A stretch of DNA of 64,000 nt, from NCBI RefSeq assembly GCF_000003815.2, contig NC_049993.1, forward strand, positions 427,539 to 491,538, given 5' to 3'. Source of the DNA: Branchiostoma floridae (Eukaryota > Chordata > Leptocardii > Amphioxiformes > Branchiostomatidae). Below the pieces are notes generated by a model that worked only from the letters and a program-made list of their open reading frames with translations, was not told the origin of the DNA and ran no database searches. A program made the position numbers and the translations under genes. This document shows positions 24,475-37,000 of the stretch, piece after piece; the first letter of the stretch is position 1, and every line of letters begins with the position of its first letter.

Positions 24475-25090
24475 CCCACCCACATACCAAGTATAATTGT
24501 AATCCATCTGGTTCTGGGGTTAGGGTGGCTAAAAAATCATTAAACGTAAACAAACAGATACACAGACACACCAAAAACTATAACTCCAATTTTGTGGAGA
24601 TAAATAAGAATTTCACACCAGTCATGCAATACATAACGTAATGCAATGGGTCACCCTACTCAAAGTTCAGACTTGTATTCACTCCGACACATACATACAG
24701 TAGGTACCGAGTTCAGGCTTGCCGACATCAGACTTTTGATCTCGCCATAGTAAGATCTCATCAAAGAGTCTATCTGGCGATTTGCAAGCTTTTAGAAGTT
24801 GTAGTGACTAGAATCCAAAATGGATTGGAGAAACATATAGACTGTTACTCTGTGCGGCAGACCTGGCACTAGTGGGGTACGGTGCATTTGTGTAACTATC
24901 ACCTGGCTACACGTAGGTGAAACATTTCAGATTATCAGAGTATTTCGTGGAAAATTGTTGACCAGTGGTGCAGAGGGCCAGAGTAGTACGTTTTCAGAAG
25001 TCTACTTTCGAGATGCATGCCAAGTTTTTTTTTCAATGGATGGCACTTTGTCAGCCGTGTTAGGTTGGCGAGTTGCAATACAAACTCTCA
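24475..25090. other. Intergenic stretch, nothing recognised
   Basis: Short frames only, with no domain, splice pattern or repeat that I can support. Confidence 0.5.
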
Positions 25091-25094
25091 CAAA

Positions 25095-25320
25095 AGGTAG
25101 GAGCCATTCTGTATCTGTATCTATATAGCCATAATAACATACCAGCTTTTGTAATTGTATCTATACTGCCAGTATAACGGCCCTTCGGCGTATGCTAACA
25201 TTATGATACCAGCTTTTGTGTATCTATACTGCCAGTATAACGGCCCTTCGGCGTAACACACCAGCTTTTGTGTTTGTCTCTGTATCTGCGTGCCAGTATT
25301 GCCACCCTCGGCGTCAACAC
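25095..25320. repeat. Degenerate tandem repeat, about three units
   Basis: Units share ACCAGCTTTTGT, TATCTATACTGCCAGTATAA and CGGCCCTTCGGCGTA. The third copy is more diverged. Confidence 0.7.
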
Positions 25321-26840
25321 AGTGTTAAGCATGGCAGCAGATTAGGTTATATTACGAGTATACTGACAACCTGTCACACATAATCTTTGCACATGTGAAT
25401 GTAAGCGTTGTGATAGTGAAACTATGGAAGCACCGATGAATTGTTGTTGTGCATGGTAGGATGACTGAACAGCCAGCCCACCATTAGGCCTTCTTAAATA
25501 CTCTTTTTTAAAGCTGCTTTAGTGACTGCTGCGGCTGCCACGCGCAATGTCGGTACAAAATGATCCATATCGAAAGGAGAATTCAGAAGTGCAGGTCATA
25601 CTGGGATGTCAAACACCAAACAACTACACATGAACCGGAAATCTATATTCCCCATCCATACAGCCACACATACAGTACGAGACACTCAATGTGTAGTTTT
25701 TACCTCCATGAGGAAGGGTCACATAAGGTGTACATAATGAAATGACAATTATGCAAATCATGAATTTGCATATCTGAAGAGTAACATCTGTTGGCACAGA
25801 TCATGTATTAATGCAATATGAAAACCATTGAATTAAAGAATTTCTTATCAATTATTCAAATTAGATCCTTATTAGTACATCTCTGCCTAAAGTACATGCA
25901 TGCTTCATATCATGTAAATGTGTCGTTCTTTCAGAAACGCTCAATAGTAAGCTACAAGGGGGCCAAACATAGAGCTTTTCTTTCTGACATTAGAATCATT
26001 CTGCCAGCAACAGGCCACAGCCACGATGCAATAAAAAATCGGAAAACGCCCGGAAATGGCCCATTTTTCTTGTGGGCACTTCTATTATTTCATCGTGAAA
26101 TGGTCGAAGAATGAATGTTGCAAAAAGTCCATTAAAATGTCTTGGACCGCGTAATTTCATCTGAAAAAACGGTGTCATATAAGCCTCAAAACGCGTTTTT
26201 AGCGCTATTAGTATTTGCGATATATATATATGTACGTATCATGTTCTGAGCAAAAGGCAGAATGTGGAATTCCCTGCTGCATCAATTTCGGCTACCAGGA
26301 CGCTCAAAATATAACTATTACCTTCCTCTTCATAAGGTCTACCAACATACAAAATATCAACACAAATCCTCCAGAGGATCTCACATTTTGCTCACCACAA
26401 GCATGCTTTAACACAGACAGATAGACAGACAAATGGCAGAAGGACGAAAAGCACAAAAACACCATGTAAACGTCCTTTACCTTTATTTGTTACGGGGAAC
26501 TACTTGGTCACGATGACGGGAAGTTGGTGGTCCTTCTGCTGCTTCTAATTGTATATAATTGGGTGGTGATTGAAAGTAATAATAATTATTATTACATAAA
26601 TGTAGAGTGCCATGTTTGTGAGTTTGTGGTACATGTAACGCTGTGAGTAGCGTTGAAGTGTTCAAGCTGTTACCTGAGAACACGTCTTACGTGCGCTGTG
26701 ACATCATCAGTGCCGTTTGGAAGTGTTTGTATGTGTGTAAGTATAGTGAATTACCTGCAGATGGGTCCTTCAAAATCAGAAAGACGTACATTAGGATGGG
26801 TAGTGTGAACTTCTCAAGTCAAGACAAATTCAGCGATGCC
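25321..26840. other. Intergenic stretch, nothing recognised
   Basis: Scattered short frames have no codon bias, family motif or splice context. AT-rich spacer. Confidence 0.5.
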
Positions 26841-26845
26841 AGGCA

Positions 26846-26925
26846 GAGAGAGAGAGAGAGAGAGACAGAGACAGAGAGAGAGAGAGAGAGACAGAGACAG
26901 CGACAGAGACAGAGACAGAGCTATG
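26846..26925. repeat. GA-rich microsatellite
   Basis: A run of GAGA and CAGAGA units lies immediately before the LINE-derived coding remnant. The Arg/Glu-rich frames here are an artefact of the repeat. Confidence 0.9.
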
Positions 26926-27387
26926 TCATTTGACACGCTGAACTCCAGCACATGTTTGCCAGGTGACACACCAACGGCCACATCCACTCCACTTAGATCA
27001 AAGCAGAGGAAAACTCACACTAGAGGTAATGGCCACAAAAAGAGCAAGGCTAAACTCCTGCTGGTAAACTGCCAGAGTGTTAGAAACAAAACTGCTGAAT
27101 TGGCAACTGTGATTGATACTTATAAACCAGACATATTAGCGGGCACAGAGTCATGGCTCAATGAAAACATATCAAGCAGCGAAATATTCCCTGACATCTA
27201 TATAGTTCACCGTAAAGACAGACAAAATGGCCCAGGAGGTGGTGTATTTCAGGCAAACAGGGATGATCTGATTGGCACCCATAGACCAGATCTGGACACA
27301 GACTGTGAGACCATTTGGACATAAACCCAACTTGCAGGAGAGAAACCGCTTATGATTGGTACATACCCCAGACCGGTGTACCGAAAG

Positions 27388-27570
27388 TGCGAAAAGGAAC
27401 GAAAAGGAGCGAAAAGGAACGAAAAGGAACGAAAAGGAAAGTACCGAAAGTGCGAAAAGGAACGAAAAGGAACGAAAAGGAACGAAAGGGAACGAAAGGG
27501 AACGAAAAGGAACGAAAAGGAACGAAAGGGAAAGTACCGAAAGTGCGAAAAGGAACGAAAAGAAACGAAG
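27388..27570. repeat. Decamer minisatellite (GAAAAGGAAC)
   Basis: Repeated GAAAAGGAAC and GAAAGGGAAC units are punctuated three times by a GTACCGAAAGTGC variant, giving a weak higher-order pattern. It follows the first LINE endonuclease block and creates long spurious frames on both strands. Confidence 0.9.
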
Positions 27571-29344
27571 TATGAAGCAAAGTGAAATAAAATCGATGGG
27601 AATATAAGGTAACGATACTGTGATCGGCAAATGCATATGAAACGGACTTTATTTTTGCATTTTTGCACCTCCATCGGACCAGGGCAATAGTCTGGGTGAG
27701 CTTGACAGCTCTTTAAAGAAGAACTTAATTGCACGACAATTGTACATGGTACAAAAGTACGGCAACAACTATTACATAAAGTACAAAATAGAGGTATAGG
27801 ATAAAGCTTAACAACATAGTTAACATAACAATAAGGGCTAACATGCCTAATTCATTCATATAGTATCATAATGAAGTAGGCTAATCATTAGCTTCAGTAT
27901 TCTTTCTAATAGCAAAGCAGTCCTTGATGTATTTGCCTATATTTGCATTTTTGGAGTTCTGACATCTAAATAAATGTGCAAATCTGTCTGTAGCATCGAA
28001 TATAAAATGGGAACTAAGATAAAATCTGACAATGTAATCATTCTTGGAGATTTCAACACCCCTGGTATTAATTGGGATGCCAGCACAACAGACAACGCTC
28101 AGAACCATACAGGGCAGGCACAGAAACTACTACACTTAGTGGACAACCATGGGCTATTCCAAACAGTTCAGGAACCAACCAGTGATGGTAATATTTAGTG
28201 GTAATATTTTATGGTATATATAACCCAAACATAATAAAAAAAATACACTAGTTCCATGGTTCTAGTGGACGTTAAATTGACACTCAAACAGAACAAAAAC
28301 AAACAAAAACTCATTTGCACGAATTCCGATGAGCCGGCTATCAAAAATGACCTTGAGGACTATGCAACAAACTTTAACCTGAGAACAAAAGAGATGTCAG
28401 TGACACAGAAATGGGATGACTTCAAAGGAAAAATGAAGTACACAATGAACAAGCACATTCCTAGTAAAATGACATCAAGCAGATACAACTTGCCCTGGTT
28501 TCACAGAAACTTAAGAAGACACTGTCGGAAGAAGCAACGTCTTTACAATAAAGCTAAGAGAACAGGGCAAGAGGAAGACTGGAACAAGTACAAGAGGGTA
28601 AAAAAGGAGTGCAGAAAAGCATAAGATCAGCACACTCAAAATACTTGGCGAACATACTGGGAGAAGCTATCACTGACAAACCCAAAACATTCTGGTCATA
28701 CATAAAAGGCCTGAGGAGAGACCTTGTTGGGGTAGCCACTCTAAAGGTGGGGAGCACCGTTATAAGTGACAGTAAGAAAAAAGCAGAAGCACTCAGTTCA
28801 CAGTTTAAAAGTGTATTCACAGCAGAAGACACCACAGACATGCCATCTCTTGGGAACCCCTGCACCCCTGCTATGAAATTTCTACTTATGGTGTAGAAAA
28901 AATGTTGCAAGGCCTTAACCCGTCCAAAGCAGCCGGGCCAGACCAAATACCTCCTTGGTTCCTCAAAATGACAGCCAGTGAAATCGCACCTGTTTAACAT
29001 TTTCCAACAATCGCTTGACACAGGCGAAATCCCCAAAGACTGGAGGGATGCAAATATATGCGCTATTTTCAAAAAGGGAGATAGAGCGGTCCCCAGTAAC
29101 TACGTACAAACCTGTATCACTTACCTGTATTTCCTGTAAACTACTCGAACACATTATCCATAGCCATATCATGAACACTTAGAGCGGTCCCCAGTAACTA
29201 CAGACCTGTATCACTTACCCGTATTTCCTGTAAATTACTCGAACACATTATCCACAGCCATATCATGAAACACTTAGAAGGTCACAATATGCTAACGGAT
29301 TACCAGCATGGTTTTAGAGCAAAGCGATCCACAGAAACACAGCT

Positions 29345-29926
29345 TACGAGGGGCGTGCAATTAGTAATGGTCCTGACCCATTTCCCATAGCAGGAGATTA
29401 ATGAAACTTGGCACAGTTATTAGTCTTTCTCTTCATAGGAATCACCCAGAGTTATGCATTTCTCCCATCGTTTGATGCAGCTCTGGACACCGATTTTGTA
29501 GGACACCCCAGGTTGGTCCTCCAACTGATGCCTCATCAATGGCACAAGAGGGACGACCAGGTCTGGGAGCTGTTTCCACAGACTTCCAGCCACGTTTGAA
29601 TTCAGGATGCCAGCGTTTTACAAGGTCATATGATGGGGCATCATCACCATAAGTTTCATTTATTTCATCAAAAGTCTTCTTTGGTGTGCGTCCTTTCAAA
29701 TACAAAAACCGGAACACTGCGCGACACTCAACTGGTTCCATTTCACACCTGGTCCATTTCGCACCTGACTAAGTTCAAACACCAGTAAATCAGAAACCAC
29801 AATTAGTTCAGAGCTGTCTTTTGCAACATAACCCATAGAGATATGAATTATTACACATACAAAATTTCATTTAGATCAGACAACTGGAAGTGGGTCAGGA
29901 CCATTACTTATTGCACGCCCCTCGTA
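29345..29926 (-). mobile_element. Deleted mariner-family element nested in the LINE
   Basis: Inverted ends begin CGAGGGGCGTGCAAT and are flanked by TA on both sides; the element is 578 bp. On the minus strand, about 29540-29741 encodes the N-terminal DNA-binding part of a mariner transposase (VECRAVFRFLYLKGRTP, YGDDAPSYDLVKRW, GRPS). The catalytic D,D34D region is gone, so it cannot move itself. It lies inside the LINE reverse transcriptase and is therefore younger than the LINE. Confidence 0.85.
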
Positions 29927-30042
29927 TTTTGACAGTTCACGACAATAGCTGGGGCACTAAACAATAAAAAGCAGGTGGATCTAGCGATACTTGATTTCAC
30001 TAAAGCCTTCGACAAAGTCCCACATAGCAGACTCATATAAAA

Positions 30043-31037
30043 CTGGGCTATATAGATACAGATACAGAAGTCTTGATTGGGAGTGTAATGAGTCTAACGT
30101 GTCACGTTTATTCTTACGTAAGTGTTTCATGCATATTGGCCACCTCTGTCAATACAAACCAACCCCTTCCTTGTAGGTATGGTCATACTTTCAACAATGA
30201 AAATATCGTGTTTAACTTCAAATATAAACATAGAATTACCCTTCTTTCTACATGATCACATATACCTTCACATCAACCGAGACGGGGGCCGATACCAACT
30301 GCCAAGCACCTTTGACCCTTTGCTGACGTCACACTTCCGTTCCGGTTGTATGACTTAGGCTTTGGGTCATTTCAACTTGATAAGGCTCAGAGGACTGATC
30401 GAAACATTGTTGGTAAGCACTTATTTTGTGTACGGATATAAGGTCTTAAAATTGTAACATAGTGTTGACTACCGTCACAGATGAACTTACATTCAAACAC
30501 ACATAGCTGTCGTTTGTATAGTAATACTTCCTCATCATGAATTTCTCAACATTCCCGTAACGTTAGCAAATTCTGCTCACGTGGTTCTTCCCATCGTCCA
30601 CTAGCAGAACAAACTGTTGGGCCGGCTCCAACTCCTGTCCACTTCAACTATTTCCAGCGCGCCTCATCAAGACCCGTCACGTCCCCGCGCACGAGCCTTC
30701 AGATGACATATCAAGTGTAGTTAATGTTTGACATCTCGTCAGCGATATTTCGGTTGCAGAAAACACTCGAGAGTGAGATCGTGTTCATGTTTGGGCTCAG
30801 GTGGCCCATGACTGTAATATATGGCAGTGTGGTGAGCCATGGCGTTATGGCACTAATTGGTGCTGGCTTGCCGCTCCGAAACGGTTCTAATTGGAGCTGG
30901 CTTCCGCCCAGAAGTGTCACTACAGTTCGTACCAAGTGGAGTCAGCGTCTTTCTAGTCACCTGTACGTAGCATAACGCCGTTTGGCACGCGTGTCAGCAT
31001 ACATTTGGCTACATGTATTCATCACTTTCCTGACAAC
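30043..31037. other. Spacer upstream of the GPCR gene
   Basis: Probably holds the GPCR promoter and 5' UTR. A frame at 30724-30975 has no recognisable domain, and part of it is an imperfect repeat (GCTGGCTTGCCGC and GCTGGCTTCCGCC). No supported feature. Confidence 0.4.
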
Positions 31038-34000
31038 ATGGTGCAGGCGGCCAACCTCACCAACACGTCCTGGTCCAGCGGAAACACTACCTCTCCTTCC
31101 CAGGGTATCACGTCCGTTCTGTACCTATACCCCCACATCTCTGTCCCAACCCTGGTAGTTGGAGCCGTGATATTTATAGTTGGAGTGGCAGGAAACTCGG
31201 TGGTGGTGGCTAGCGTACTCCGCTTCAGACAGCGAGGCATCTACTTCTACTTGCTGAGCCTGTCGCTGGCAGACTTGTTGGTTCTGCTCTTCGGCCTCCC
31301 CATGAAAATCGCGGAGTGGTTCTTTCTGTCGGAGTGGGTGCTGGGGACCGCCATGTGCAAGATCCTGGCGTATCTACAACTGCTGTCCTTCACTGCGTCT
31401 GTCATGACATTAACGGCCACTGCAATCGAACGGTAAGGTATAGATTGAATGAATGAATGAATGAATGAATGAGTGAGTGAGTGGATGAATGATTGATTGA
31501 ATGAATGAATGGATAAATGGATGAATGAATGAATGAATGAATGGATGAATGAATGAATAAACACATGAACGATGTGTCAAAGTTAAAACTACATTCCCTC
31601 CCCTCACCAAATGGTGCAACAGGCGGCGTCCATCTCCGTTTTTGGAGCCTTGGTTCGTACGGTGTGTGAAACCTCTCAAACCATGTCCAGTAGCATATTG
31701 TTCGTTAGACATTGACACTACAGTGTGTGAAAATAGTGTATCATAGCCCACATCAAAAAGACAATTCTATAAAACATGTTTCCAAGTCGTTTTATCATAT
31801 TTCATATTCAAGAAAAATCATTGCCTGTCCAACCTTAGATTTGATACTAGTAGTATGTAAAACCTTAGCTTTTATGGCATGACCAAAGTTTAGCCCTAAT
31901 GTAGCGTAACGTAACTTCATGTGACGCGCAGGACTACAATGCTGATGAAGGATGAAGTCAGAAACCACAGCAGAGCTGTTGTTTCAAATATTCACCCACT
32001 AAGAACATGAATATGAATATATTCTTGATTGAAAAATGATTCCAGAATAGACCGGTAAAATGAATATACGGAATGTACCAAATTATAATCTTTTTACTAT
32101 TCCTACTCCCCGATGCAACCCTCTTATCTAAATATGCATGGAAACGTTAACAGTTAAGCAACTGGATAAAAACAGCCAGACGTTTCAGACAGCATACACT
32201 GTGTTTCGTCAGTGACTGGTCGATAATCTGGACTTGAAATACTGAATTGATACTTTAATGAGGAAAACTGACCGGTGGTACGTTTTGCTTGCAGTCTGTG
32301 TTTTGAATGCAAGAAGGTTCGCGGCAATGTGGGCAAATCTAGAGAGCTGCCAAAGCTTGCACACGCACACACACTTGCACATACATCCACAGACACGGTC
32401 ACGAGACTACACACACGCACGCACACACACACATGAGCACACATACACGCACAAACATACACAATCACAAGAGCACACACGCATTAGTACACGCACACAT
32501 TCACACACACACGCTCATGCACACGCATACACATGCGCAAACACGCACGCATCTCTGTCAAAATACATCCTGCCGAACACACACACATACACACACACGC
32601 ACGCACGCACACGCACACACATATACACGCACGCGCGCACACACACACGCGCGCACGCACACACTCACACATTACATACACGCGCACACACACACACAAA
32701 CACACGGTCACGAGACCACACACATATGCACACACACATACACATACGCACATACACGCGCACATACATACACGCGCGCACACACACACACACCGATACA
32801 CACACAAACACACACACATATACATACACACACACACAGACAGACACACTCACACACATACACATAGACACACAAACATATGCACACACCTGCACATACA
32901 AAAAGATACTCGCACACATACACAAAGCAAAAAAAAAATAATACAAGATATCATTCGTTGACATGGATAAATTAATTACATGGTCCTATTATCATTCCTA
33001 ATGATATACAATGACCAAAATGTGACATCTCAGATCCACGCGCATGTTGTATGCAGATGACAGTTACCTTCAAACATGTCTGCGTCGCCGCATTGGTTTC
33101 AACAACACAAACAGTTGAAAAATCCAACCTGACAAGTTGAATTTGGTATGTTGAGTTGTTTACTCAGCTACCGCAGATTCCAATGTTATGTGTTGATGAA
33201 GTGTAGTGTGGTATCGGCGAGGAAATGTTGTGGTGAGTTAAAGTGTAAGTGTAGAACCGGTGAGAGTGTTGATGAAGTGTATGTGTAGTGATTGTGAGTC
33301 GATGGTGTGGTGTTGATGAAGTGTAGTGTGGTATCGGCGAGGAAATGTTGTGGTGAGTTAAAGTGTAAGTGTAGTACTGGTGAGGGTGTTGATGAAGTGT
33401 ATGTAACGTTATGGTATTGGTGAAGCAATGTCATTGTGTTTATGAAGTGTATTTGTGAAGCCTATGTGTGGTATTGATGACGCGATGGTGTTGCTGAAGT
33501 GTATATGTGGTATTGGTGAAGCAACGGTGTGGTGTTGATGAAGTGTAAGTGGAGTATAGGTGAGGCGATGGTGTGGTGTTGATGAAGTGTACGTGGAGTA
33601 TAGGTGAGGCGATGGTGTGGTGTTGATGAAGTGTAAGTGGAGTAAAGGTGAGGCGATGGTGTGGTGTTGAGGAAGTGTAAGTGGAGTAAAGGTGAGGCGA
33701 TGGTGTGGTGTTGAGGAAGTGTAAGTGTAGTATAGGTGAGGCGATGGTGTGGTGTTGATGAAGTGTAAGTGGAGTAACGGTGAGGCGATGGTGTGGTGTT
33801 AATGAAGTGTAAGTGTAGTATAGGTGAGGCGATGGTGTGGTGTTGATGACGTGTAAGTGGAGTATAGGTGAGGCGATGGTGTGGTGTTGATGAAGTGTAA
33901 GTGGAGTAACGGTGAGGCGATGGTGTGGTGTTGATGACGTGTAAGTGGAGTATAGGTGAGGCGATGGTGTGGTGTTGATGAAGTGTAAGTGGAGTAACGG

Positions 34001-37000
34001 TGAGGCGATGGTGTGGTGTTGATGAAGTGTAAGTGGAGTAACGGTGAGGCGATGGTGTGGTGTTAATGAAGTGTAAGTGTAGTATAGGTGAGGCGATGGT
34101 GTGGTGTTGATGACGTGTAAGTGGAGTATAGGTGAGGGGATGGTGTGGTGTTGATGAAGTGTAAGTGGAGTATAGGTGAGGCGATGGTGTGGTGTTGATG
34201 AAGTGTAGTATAGGTGAGGCGATGGTGTGGTGTTGATGAAGTGTAGTATAGGTGAGGCGATGGTGTGGTGTTGATGAAGTGTAGTATAGGTGAGGCGATG
34301 GTGCGGTGTTGAAGTGTAAGTGTAGTATAGGTGAGGCGATGGTGCGGTGTTGATGAAGTGTAGTATAGGTGAGGCGATGGTGTGGTGTTGATGAAGTGTA
34401 GTATAGGTGAGGCGATGGTGTGGTGTTGATGACGTGTATGTAGGGTGGGTACCGGTACACGCCGTTTTTTTCTTGTTGGAGTGGTCCAGAAAAAACGGAC
34501 CGGACCAGAAAAAAGTGTAGTGGTCCAATGAGAAAATGAGCAGATTATGTCGGCAGGTGCTCACGTGCTAGGGGTTTACCAGCCCAAGGAAACAACAAGA
34601 GCGAAGTGTTCACAGATAACACGTTTTCATAGATAATTAGGTCCCGGTTCAGGTCCAGACCTAGACCTGGTCCTCTGGTCCTGGACCATACCTAGACTTG
34701 ATTTTCTGTACGTGTATTTGTGGTGTTGGTAAACCTTCAGGCGAGGATGTGGTGTTAGCGTGTAAGCCAATATCTTGAATATCTTTCTACAGGAAATTTG
34801 TGATCTTGAACCCTGTGAAGGCCCGTACCCAGCAGGTCAGGCGCAGGGCGTGCCGCGCGCTGCTACTCGTGTGGGGTATATCTCTCATTCTCAGCTCCCC
34901 GATCCTGTTCCCTGTGGTAAGTTATTTGAGCCATTGTTACCATTACCCTAGTTGCATAGTTTAGTTCTGAGGAAATATAGCAGGAACGTCTCCAAACCGT
35001 GTTTTTGAGATCACATGGCGTAGCCTTGTTACAAAAGGTAGTACTGTGAAGTGTGCAGGTATTATGTTAGTAATCCTCCCCCGCCCCATGTCTATGTCAC
35101 ACTACAGTCATTGGTCTCGTTGGCAGGAACGAATATTCTTATCAAAGACCTGTTTCTTGGTACTGCTTATGCTAGGGTCACATTTGTACCGATGTCTGTA
35201 GGAGGTGGAGCCCCGGTCGGGCTCTGAAGTCACCAGTTTTGTTCAAGTGGACTGCCGGACAAGGCTTAGGTCACATTTCCAAACCGGGGCCCGGCCGGGC
35301 AGCTTTCGGGAGCCAAAAGAAGGATATAAAAGATCAAAATGCACAAAATGTAAAAATGAGATTCATGAGTATAATATGCGTATATTTCTAGGTATACGTT
35401 TTAATTTTTCGTCTCTTAAAACATCCCGGCCGGGCCCCTGTTTGGGAATGTGACCTAAACCTCTCGGTGTTTTCACGGTTAGGTAACGGTGTCCGTTTGT
35501 CGCTGGGCACCGGGCTGATTTTAACTACCGTCTTGTCCACAATGGCCCAGTAGCCGCAGGGTGTCGCAATGGCCACGTAGGTGCAAGTGAAGCTCGCAAC
35601 TGCACGGCCCAGCTTCGGAACGTGCGGTCACTAAAGAAGGCCGAAAAGTTAAAAAGTTGTCCGTTTTAAGAAAATGCCGAGACGACATGCAAAATCTTAT
35701 AGAGGAGTACTGGGCTAACATTTTTGCTCATCCTCTGATGGAATATGACGGCCCAAGACCAGCTACATTTTTAGCTAATCCCGTGCGTCCCGTCCTGCTA
35801 CTATCCTGAGGGGATACATGTAAGCCACGCATGCAGCATGGCCGCTAGAATGTCCAAAGGTTTCCGCGTTATGAAACAGAAAGAACGTGATGTATGTTAA
35901 CAACTTAAATACATAAAGAACTGGTATGGATGAAATATATTTCTTTTGTTTCTGACGTTTCATTTCTTTCGTAGTTCGTACGGAGGCGATACCACTTACG
36001 GATTCCAAAAGATTGCCCACGTTTTGGCACGTAGACAGCACATATGTGCACATACGGTGGTCTGTACCCTTAGCTTAAGCGACGTGAATGTTGCAGACTT
36101 GCATTAAAGAGTGCCAGATGTAGTTTGTGGGGCGGAGGTGCCAGTTTTGAACTGATAGTTTCAGACCGACTCTGCGTGTAATAACATACGCACTGCTGTG
36201 ATCAGCACCAAGGCCAGCTCTATGTGTTATGTAACCCGGGAATATGATTGAACCGGGCGGAGCTATATGTACTTTCTTCACTGGCAAAAGTAGGAGCTGT
36301 GCAGGAGAATTATACTTGGTACGAAAGTGATTGATTTCGAACCTTTTACTTTGACCATTAAGTTTCCATTTTCCGCGACGCATTTTGAAATGGTCTTTCA
36401 TCGCAAAAGGCACATAAATGTCCACCGTAAAAGCTGGTGGACTAGACTATATTTTAGATAATGCTTAAAAGATATCTCTTCTCACATGTTCCTCGTTAAT
36501 CTCGTCTGCATCCAAACTATTTTTTGGCTGAAATTAATGTCTGTTCCCAACATCTAGATGATAGTTACTGTTACTTTGAACGGACATTTCACTGACGTCC
36601 GTGTTTAAGAAGACACATCAGAGAAAATCGCAAATCAAAAATGAGTTCGCTACTAGTTTTACTGCGCGCGTGTACAGACGATGTAAGAATAGATAAACGC
36701 CAAACATTTGTGAAGAAAGTTGCATACTGTGGGAGAAAAACAAGAGTGAAAACAAGTGATTTAAGGGATTTTACTTCACGTGAACGGAATAAAAGGTCCG
36801 AAAACGACATTTATTTTTTCCTGCAGACGACGGTGCCCTTTGAAGGTNNNNNNNNNNNNNNNNNNNNNNNNNNNNNNNNNNNNNNNNNNNNNNNNNNNNN
36901 NNNNNNNNNNNNNNNNNNNNNNNNNNNNNNNNNNNNNNNNNNNNNNNNNNNNNNNNNNNNNNNNNNNNNNNNNNNNNNNNNNNNNNNNNNNNNNNTGGCA

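Larger units (their letters stand above)
26934..30042 (+). mobile_element. Decayed LINE (CR1/L2-like) with endonuclease and reverse-transcriptase remnants
   Basis: Translated remnants follow the order of a non-LTR retrotransposon ORF2. The apurinic endonuclease start is at 27050-27325 (LLLVNCQSVRNKTAEL, ILAGTESWL). A second endonuclease block is at about 28010-28195 (VIILGDFNTPGINW). The linker runs 28256-28890 (KTFWSYIKGLRRD). The reverse transcriptase starts at about 28905-29345 (GLNPSKAAGPDQIP, DWRDANICAIFKKGD, HGFRAKRSTETQL), with motif A at 29979-30041 (LDFTKAFDKVPH). Frameshifts and stops break every part, a minisatellite and other sequence separate the two endonuclease blocks, and a mariner element splits the RT. 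About 90 bases near 29090-29180 are tandemly duplicated. The rest of the RT is missing. It is inactive. Assignment to CR1/L2 rather than another LINE clade is tentative. Confidence 0.85.

Noticed and set aside
26836-26933. Arg/Glu-rich protein start at the GA repeat
   Set aside because: Simple-sequence translation; the LINE-like similarity begins only after it.
27172-27734. Phe/Ser-rich minus-strand frames
   Set aside because: Produced by the GAAAAGGAAC minisatellite read on the opposite strand.
29408-29599. Frame on the plus strand of the mariner element (and its counterpart at 59570-59761)
   Set aside because: Antisense shadow of the transposase remnant.
32258-32964. Thr/His and Cys/Val-rich frames on both strands
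   Set aside because: They are translations of a CA-rich microsatellite.
33440-34564. Long minus-strand open frames rich in His, Thr and Pro
   Set aside because: They follow the minisatellite units; there is no start context, domain or splice structure.
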